The notes under the pieces were generated by a model, which was given only the letters and a program-made list of their open reading frames with translations, was not told where the DNA came from and did not search any database. The position numbers were made by a program, and so were the translations under genes. A stretch of 9,746 nucleotides of DNA from Treponema sp. UBA3662 (GTDB lineage: Bacteria > Spirochaetota > Spirochaetia > Treponematales > Treponemataceae): positions 10,148 to 19,893 of the forward strand of contig DFJV01000033.1 in the NCBI GenBank assembly GCA_002373205.1, in the 5' to 3' direction. Of the stretch, positions 6,173 through 9,746 are shown piece by piece; position 1 is the stretch's first letter; each line of letters opens with the position of its first letter.

Positions 6173-6188
6173 GCGCCAAGGACGGCGC
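6173..6188. repeat. Stem-loop with AAGGAC loop
   Basis: GCGCC (6173-6177) pairs perfectly with GGCGC (6184-6188) around the loop AAGGAC. It is the outermost of three stem-loops between the FHA operon and the LysM gene, and its loop resembles that of the stem at 6238-6271. The rest of 6051-6172 shows nothing recognisable. Confidence 0.6.
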
Positions 6189-6213
6189 GTCAAAAACTTG
6201 GCATACAAAACGG

Positions 6214-6271
6214 GCAAGTTTTCGTAAGAAAACTTGCGGGATAAAAATTGCAGGGACGCAATTTTTATCCC
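6214..6271 (-). terminator. Two stem-loops at the end of the LysM gene, likely terminator
   Basis: A perfect 14-bp stem (6238-6251 with 6258-6271, loop of 6) directly abuts a perfect 10-bp stem (6214-6223 with 6228-6237, loop GTAA on the plus strand). The LysM stop codon lies inside the first stem. On the minus strand the second stem is followed by CCCGTTTTG, a poor T-tract, so termination may be imperfect or the stems may mainly protect the mRNA end. Confidence 0.6.
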
Positions 6272-7155
6272 CGAGGGGCTTTTGCAGGGTCGATGGGGTT
6301 GCTTTTTTGGAAGACCATGAGGGAAATCTGGCTTGCTCCGTTGATTGCGTCTATTCCGGCAGTGCCAAGTTTGTCACCGAATACAACGTAGTCGCCTTTT
6401 TGGACTGAGGTGCTGTTAAGGCCTGTGTATGCGTAGATGTGGCCTGTCTTTGACTGGACAAATACGACCTGGCCGTAGCCGCGGTAGACTCCTGTATACA
6501 TTACGGTTCCTGCGCGGATTGTGCATACGTCTTCGTTTCTTGCGGCACTTAGCTGGACTCCGGCAACCTTTCCGGTCATGTATGTGACGGTCGGGTTCTT
6601 TACGGGCCAGACAAGGGAAGAGTTGCCTTTTTTGCTGCTGTACTTTCTTGGGTCGGATGAAGTAAGGTCCGGCAGGCTTGCATTTTCTGTGTTTACGATT
6701 GTTGCGGGAATCTTTAGCTTTTGGCCAATGTGCAGGGTGTCGGATGACGTGATTCCGTTAAGGTCTTTGAGCTCTGCAACTGTAACGTTGTTTATTTTTG
6801 CAATGTGGTAGAAGGTGTCTCCCTTCTGAACCGTATAAACGTCATACTGGCGGGGCTTTTCTGCGGCAGAGGAAGTCTTTTTGCTTTCCTTGGGAGCTTC
6901 TGTTTTTTTTGCGGCGGAGGAAGAGCCTTTTTCTGGTATGGAAAGCTTTTGGCCAACCATGAGTACCGACGAGGAACCAAGGCCGTTTGCGCTTCTTAAA
7001 TCGCTTACGGAAACGCCGTACATGCGGCCAATTGCGTAAAGGGTCTCCCCTTTTTTTACGGTGTGGGTGGAGGCAAAAGCAAAAGAAGAGCCTGGTAACA
7101 ATATCAAGAGAGAAAAAATGAATGTTTTTAGATATTTTCCCACGTTTTTGTCCAT
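6265..7155 (-). CDS. Secreted protein with two LysM domains and degenerate LytM/M23 domain
   Basis: Predicted periplasmic peptidoglycan-binding protein. I chose the ATG at 7155 (296 residues) because it gives a clean signal peptide: MDKNVGKYLK, hydrophobic core to about 21, likely cut after AFA (26-28). LysM 1 (about 31-74) and LysM 2 (about 106-150) both start with the H/Y-T-V-x-K-G-D/E-T pattern and are joined by a Lys/Ser/Ala-rich linker. A LytM/M23-like domain follows (about 182-290), with GYGQVVFV, a YAYTGL in place of YAHL, and QISLMVF where active enzymes have HLHFE. The first HxxxD motif is also absent. All zinc ligands seem lost, so it probably regulates an amidase rather than cutting peptidoglycan, as EnvC/NlpD do. 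I see no ribosome binding site. A longer frame to 7290 only reads through tandem repeats. Confidence 0.88.
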   Translation of the reverse strand: MDKNVGKYLKTFIFSLLILLPGSSFAFASTHTVKKGETLYAIGRMYGVSVSDLRSANGLGSSSVLMVGQKLSIPEKGSSSAAKKTEAPKESKKTSSAAEKPRQYDVYTVQKGDTFYHIAKINNVTVAELKDLNGITSSDTLHIGQKLKIPATIVNTENASLPDLTSSDPRKYSSKKGNSSLVWPVKNPTVTYMTGKVAGVQLSAARNEDVCTIRAGTVMYTGVYRGYGQVVFVQSKTGHIYAYTGLNSTSVQKGDYVVFGDKLGTAGIDAINGASQISLMVFQKSNPIDPAKAPRG

Positions 7156-7220
7156 ATCATAAGGATTTTCGGCAGAAAATGGCTTAAATTTGAGCAGAAA
7201 AGCTGTTTGTAAATGAACCA

Positions 7221-7289
7221 GCCCTTCGAGAGCCCTTCGAGAGCCCTTCGAGAGTCCTTCGAGAGCCTCAGGAACCACCTCAGGGACCA
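7221..7289. repeat. Tandem repeats: 11-base unit x4, then 12-base unit x2
   Basis: Four back-to-back copies of GCCCTTCGAGA (7221-7264; the fourth has T at position 2) are followed by two copies of CCTCAGGAACCA (7266-7289, one difference). They sit in the leader region of the LysM gene. CTTCGA followed by CTCAGG recalls small dispersed palindromic repeats found in many bacteria. Stretch 7290-7376 holds two T6 runs and nothing else recognisable. Confidence 0.85.
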
Positions 7290-7376
7290 CATCTGAAACC
7301 GTTGGTGGATTTTTTCGTTCTTGCCAAAAAATAAAGAGCCACGGAGGGATTTTTTGTGGAGACCTACGCCGCCATG

Positions 7377-7440
7377 GAGGGGCCCGCCAAAGGCGGGTTG
7401 CGAAGCAATGGAGGCGAAAGCCGGAACCCCGGAACGGCGG
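7377..7440. repeat. Paired-hairpin element, copy 1
   Basis: CCCGCC-AAA-GGCGGG (7383-7397) is followed at once by TTGC-GAA-GCAA (7398-7408) and then GGC-GAAA-GCC (7413-7422). The first two hairpins correspond in order to those at 9298-9326, with different loops and stem lengths. GC content is far above the surroundings. Confidence 0.6.
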
Positions 7441-7493
7441 TGACGCAGAGGCACGGATGTCGAATTAGCCAACAAACAAAATCGTAGAGCAAG

Positions 7494-7545
7494 TAGGACT
7501 ACCGTCCTAAAAAGCACCGTCCTAAAGACTACCGTCAAAAAAAAT
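7494..7545. repeat. 15-base phased repeat x3 with overlapping hairpin
   Basis: ACCGTCCTAAAA, ACCGTCCTAAAG and ACCGTCAAAAAA start at 7501, 7516 and 7531, an exact 15-base period. TAGGAC (7494-7499) pairs with GTCCTA (7504-7509) in the first copy. The array ends 19 bases before the -35 box of the methyltransferase promoter. Confidence 0.6.
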
Positions 7546-7563
7546 CAAGAGCCAAGCCGTCCA

Positions 7564-7592
7564 TTGTAAACAAGCACAAAATTGCGTATAAT
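7564..7592 (+). promoter_or_regulatory. Leaderless promoter of the methyltransferase gene
   Basis: TTGTAA (7564-7569), a 17-base spacer and TATAAT (7587-7592). The A of the start codon at 7599 lies seven bases after the -10 box, exactly where transcription should begin. No ribosome binding site is present, so the mRNA is probably leaderless. Confidence 0.75.
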
Positions 7593-7598
7593 GCCCTT

Positions 7599-8783
7599 AT
7601 GGAAAAGAAACCATTTTCACCGGACAGCCCGGAAAAAACTGAATACCAGGCAAAAATCTTTGCAAACAGGCTTTCCAAGCAGTACAAGCAGCTCCGCAAG
7701 TGGGCAAGAAAAAACAGAATAACATGCTACAGGCTCTACGACAGGGACATACCGGAAATTCCCCTGGCGGCAGACATCTACACTTTTTTGCCAGAAGGAA
7801 CAAAAGACAAATATTCGGCAATTCTGCAGCAAAACGAGCATAACGCAGCCATAAGCCGTAACGGACCGGATGCACAAGCAGTGGTTGCAGAAGAAGCCTC
7901 AAGGACATACATCCACCTTTACCTCTACGAGCGCCCCTACGAAAAGGACGACGAAGAGGAAAACCAATGGCTAAAGAGCATGGCAAAGGCGGCGGCAGAA
8001 GTTACCGGCATTGCAGAAGACCACGTGCTTACCAAAAGGCGCAGGAAGATTGCAGAGGATGACGGAAAGGGCGGAAGAACTGCCCAGTATTCAAAGCTAA
8101 GCCGGGAAGGCAGGCCTTATGTTAAGGGTCTTGTCTTTGAGCAGGGGCAGATTTTTTACGTGAACCTTACGGATTACATAGACACGGGGCTTTTCTTTGA
8201 CCACAGGCCGCTCAGGGACAGGGTGCGCTCTGAATGCAGGCAAAAGGCCGTCCTAAACCTATTCTGCTACACAGGCTCATTTTCCGTATACGCTGCGGAA
8301 GGCGGTGCTTCTTTTGTAGAAAGCGTGGACACAAGCAACACCTACCTTGACTGGGCAAAGGACAACATGGCGGCAAACGGTTTTACGGACAAGGCAAAGT
8401 ATATCTTTACCCGCGAAGACGTTAGCGCATACCTGGACAGAAAAATTGCAGAAAAATCCATGGGCGAAGAAGGAACAAGGCTCTTTGACATAATAATCCT
8501 TGACCCGCCAACCTTTAGCAACTCCAAGCGCAGCGATGCCACTCTGGACATAAACCGCGACTGGCCTGCACTGGTAAGAAAATCACTTTCCCTTCTTACG
8601 CCAGACGGAATCCTCTACTTTAGCACAAACAGCCGCAGGCTCATATTTGAAGAGCAGAGGTTACCCTCCCGCATGAACGGAGAGCTTCTCTACAAGGCCA
8701 CGGACATTACGGCAAAAACAATCCCGGAAGACTACAGGAACACAAAAATCCACAGGGCTTGGAAAATAGAAAAGATACGCTAG
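7599..8783 (+). CDS. rlmK: 23S rRNA guanine methyltransferase, stand-alone RlmK type
   Basis: Closely resembles the C-terminal half of E. coli RlmKL, the RlmK part that makes m7G at 23S rRNA position 2069 using S-adenosylmethionine. The 394 residues include an N-terminal segment KIFANRLSKQYKQLRKWAR (19-37) followed by ITCYRLYDRDIPE, then VNLTDYIDTGLFFDHRPLR (188-206), the SAM-binding loop NLFCYTGSFSVYA (220-232), and the catalytic-type motif LDPPTFSNSK (301-310). All are close to RlmK. The RlmL half (THUMP plus m2G2445 methyltransferase) is missing, so this is a single-activity enzyme; RlmL may be encoded elsewhere or absent. Start ATG at 7599 fits the promoter. It is the first plus-strand gene, divergent from the LysM gene, and alone in its unit. 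Substrate position is inferred by homology. Confidence 0.88.
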   Translation: MEKKPFSPDSPEKTEYQAKIFANRLSKQYKQLRKWARKNRITCYRLYDRDIPEIPLAADIYTFLPEGTKDKYSAILQQNEHNAAISRNGPDAQAVVAEEASRTYIHLYLYERPYEKDDEEENQWLKSMAKAAAEVTGIAEDHVLTKRRRKIAEDDGKGGRTAQYSKLSREGRPYVKGLVFEQGQIFYVNLTDYIDTGLFFDHRPLRDRVRSECRQKAVLNLFCYTGSFSVYAAEGGASFVESVDTSNTYLDWAKDNMAANGFTDKAKYIFTREDVSAYLDRKIAEKSMGEEGTRLFDIIILDPPTFSNSKRSDATLDINRDWPALVRKSLSLLTPDGILYFSTNSRRLIFEEQRLPSRMNGELLYKATDITAKTIPEDYRNTKIHRAWKIEKIR

Positions 8784-8821
8784 TTGTAAGAAAGGAAAAT
8801 TAAGGTGCAGAAGAGCAGACC

Positions 8822-8872
8822 GCAGGGGCAGACGGCAGGTGGCAAGCAAATCCCCTGCCCTGCAAAAATTTT
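8822..8872 (+). terminator. Weak terminator candidate after the methyltransferase gene
   Basis: GCAGGGG (8822-8828) can pair with CCCCTGC (8852-8858) around a large loop; an alternative stem is GGCAGG (8834-8839) with CCTGCC (8854-8859). A T5 run follows after some bases. This is not a textbook intrinsic terminator. Confidence 0.3.
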
Positions 8873-8903
8873 TATAAATTTTTATGATTTTTTGATTTTG
8901 CTA

Positions 8904-8932
8904 TTGACACTTTTTTGCTAAGTTGATATAGT
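8904..8932 (+). promoter_or_regulatory. Strong stable-RNA promoter of the tRNA pair
   Basis: Consensus TTGACA (8904-8909), 17-base spacer, TATAGT (8927-8932). Upstream, 8863-8900 is rich in A- and T-tracts, as in UP elements or bent DNA. The tRNA-Val gene begins 17 bases after the -10 box. Confidence 0.85.
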
Positions 8933-8949
8933 AATATCATCTTAACCAC

Positions 8950-9022
8950 GGAGAATTAGCTCAGCTGGTAGAGCACCTGGTTTACACCCAGGTTGTCGGC
9001 GGTTCGATCCCGTCATTCTCCA
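8950..9022 (+). tRNA. tRNA-Val (anticodon TAC)
   Basis: A 73-base cloverleaf: acceptor stem GGAGAAT/ATTCTCC (perfect 7 bp), D arm GCTC...GAGC, anticodon stem CCTGG/CCAGG around loop TTTACAC (anticodon TAC, reads GUA-type Val codons), T arm with TTCGATC loop and one G-T pair, discriminator A. CCA is not encoded and must be added by the nucleotidyltransferase. Confidence 0.97.
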
Positions 9023-9029
9023 TACAAAT

Positions 9030-9102
<73 letters not shown>

Positions 9103-9145
9103 CTAAAGTCTTTGGCCAGAGGTCTTAGAACTTAGTTATAAAATC

Positions 9146-9171
9146 AATCTCCTGTCATGGGAGATTTTTTT
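9146..9171 (+). terminator. Intrinsic terminator of the tRNA operon
   Basis: AATCTCC (9146-9152) pairs with GGAGATT (9160-9166) around a 7-base loop; together with the end of the stem there are seven T in a row (9165-9171). Placed 43 bases after tRNA-Pro. Confidence 0.85.
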
Positions 9172-9264
9172 ATTTTAAACACATTTTTCTTCTTTTTCTT
9201 TTGGACGGCATTTCTTCTTTTTACATCTGTCTTTTGGTCTTCGTGGTTTTCATGCATTTTGATT

Positions 9265-9353
9265 CCCCGCTTTCCAGGGCTACGCTTACGCTCCGGCCCG
9301 CCTAAAGGCGGTCTTGCCTTTGGCAACCCTTCCAATCGGGCGTAGAGGCCAAA
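9265..9353. repeat. Paired-hairpin element, copy 2
   Basis: A GC-rich island holding CCGCC-TAAA-GGCGG (9298-9311) and TTGCC-TTT-GGCAA (9314-9326), plus a short direct repeat TACGCT (9281 and 9287). It matches the layout of 7383-7408. No gene is supported in 9172-9485. Between terminator and this island lies a pyrimidine-rich stretch (9172-9264) with no recognisable content. Confidence 0.55.
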
Positions 9354-9398
9354 TTAAGCATAAATTCAACACTTTTTTCCAAATTTATTGCGTTACTA

Positions 9399-9428
9399 CT
9401 AGAATTCTAGCGGAAAATCATGTATAAT
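9399..9428 (+). promoter_or_regulatory. HU gene promoter with palindrome at the -35 position
   Basis: TATAAT at 9423-9428 is a perfect -10 box. At the expected -35 position there is no good TTGACA; instead a perfect 12-base palindrome CTAGAATTCTAG occupies 9399-9410. This suggests a regulator-dependent promoter or an operator. Confidence 0.6.
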
Positions 9429-9436
9429 AATAGATG

Positions 9437-9456
9437 TGCCTCTTAAAAGGGAGGCA
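9437..9456 (+). promoter_or_regulatory. Stem-loop in the 5' leader of the HU gene
   Basis: TGCCTCTT (9437-9444) pairs with GGGAGGCA (9449-9456; six Watson-Crick and two G-T pairs) around AAAA. It begins within a few bases of the expected transcript start, so it should cap the 5' end and may stabilise this abundant mRNA. The ribosome binding site downstream is left free. Confidence 0.6.
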
Positions 9457-9485
9457 ATAAAAATTCTAATCTGGAGAAAATTGGT

Positions 9486-9746
9486 ATGAACAAGACAGAA
9501 TTAGTAGATGCCATTGCAGCAGACACAGGTCTTTCAAAGAAGGACACAGAAGCAGCTGTAAAATCATTCATCGAAACAGTAACTAAGCAGCTTACAAAGG
9601 GAGAAAGCGTTCAGCTCATCGGATTCGGTACATTCGAAGTAGGAAAGCGCGCAGCCCGCACAGGCCGCAACCCACAGACTGGTGAAGAAATCAAGATCAA
9701 AGCCACTAAGGTTCCGGCATTCAAGGCAGGAAAAGCTCTGAAGGAC
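9486..9746 (+). CDS. hup: HU-family DNA-binding protein (3' end cut by window)
   Basis: Nucleoid protein that binds and bends DNA as a dimer without much sequence preference. The 87 visible codons cover nearly the whole usual 90-residue length: start MNKTELVDAIAADTGLSKKD (helices 1-2), LIGFGTFEVGKRAARTGRNP (about 44-63, the start of the DNA-binding arm, with the conserved GFGTF and RNP), then TGEEIKIKA and PAFKAGKALKD. The window ends within the last few residues, so no stop codon is seen. GGAG lies 9 bases before the ATG. Codon use favours a narrow codon set, as expected for a highly expressed gene. It may equally be named IHF-like in some annotations, but the single chain and motif pattern fit HU. 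Confidence 0.95.
   Translation, partial: MNKTELVDAIAADTGLSKKDTEAAVKSFIETVTKQLTKGESVQLIGFGTFEVGKRAARTGRNPQTGEEIKIKATKVPAFKAGKALKD

Noticed and set aside
7221..7289. CRISPR array
   Set aside because: Units are 11-12 bases with no spacers between them, and no cas gene is in the window.
7156..7290. N-terminal extension of the LysM protein to 7290
   Set aside because: It encodes only the 11- and 12-base repeats and would bury the signal peptide about 45 residues inside the protein.
7128..7538. 136-codon minus frame upstream of the LysM gene
   Set aside because: It runs through the 15-base repeats, the paired hairpins and the tandem repeats and overlaps the LysM start in another frame. The composition is that of repeats and no domain is visible.
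9144..9335. 63-codon Lys-rich minus frame
   Set aside because: It ends within the tRNA terminator and begins in the paired-hairpin repeat; its composition reflects a pyrimidine-rich stretch on the other strand.

Overview
The window looks like chromosomal DNA of a spirochaete, most likely Treponema or a close relative. This rests on several weak signs together: a relaxed spirochaete-type lipobox, tRNA genes without an encoded CCA, a multi-domain Ser/Thr kinase operon, treponeme-style YD/RHS sequence at the left edge, and many small hairpin repeats between genes. The assignment is inference.

Left part (1-2764) is an AT-rich accessory region, with all genes on the minus strand. In order of transcription it holds: a cytosolic protein of unknown function (2764-2258); a predicted lipoprotein (2228-1635); a BrnT/BrnA toxin-antitoxin pair with its own strong promoter and a palindromic operator candidate (1531-934); a membrane-anchored small protein of unknown function (781-362); and a reading frame leaving the window at base 1 whose last visible residues match the end of an RHS/YD-repeat core (148-1). 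The last two frames are preceded by two diverged copies of the same ~150-base leader. Each copy ends 39 bases before its start codon and can form several hairpins. This resembles a polymorphic-toxin/immunity cassette region, but the toxin part would lie outside the window.

Middle part (2849-6013) is a compact minus-strand signalling operon: a small FHA protein with a GarA-like N-terminal ETT motif, a metal-dependent PPP-like phosphatase, and a membrane Ser/Thr protein kinase with a C-terminal domain outside the cytoplasm. Writer, eraser and phosphothreonine reader are encoded together. The promoter lies so close to the FHA start codon that the mRNA should be nearly leaderless.

Next (6173-7155) is an array of three stem-loops and a secreted protein with two LysM domains and a LytM/M23 domain that has lost its metal ligands. 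The gap 7156-7598 is rich in repeats: 11-, 12- and 15-base tandem repeats and a paired-hairpin element. It ends in a leaderless promoter for a stand-alone RlmK-type 23S rRNA methyltransferase on the plus strand (7599-8783).

Right part (8784-9746) has a strong stable-RNA promoter, tRNA-Val(TAC) and tRNA-Pro(TGG), an intrinsic terminator, a second copy of the paired-hairpin element, and the almost complete gene for a HU-type DNA-binding protein. The HU gene has a palindrome at its -35 position and a hairpin in its leader. From 2849 rightward the window reads as ordinary core genome; the left accessory part and the repeats hold most of the novelty.
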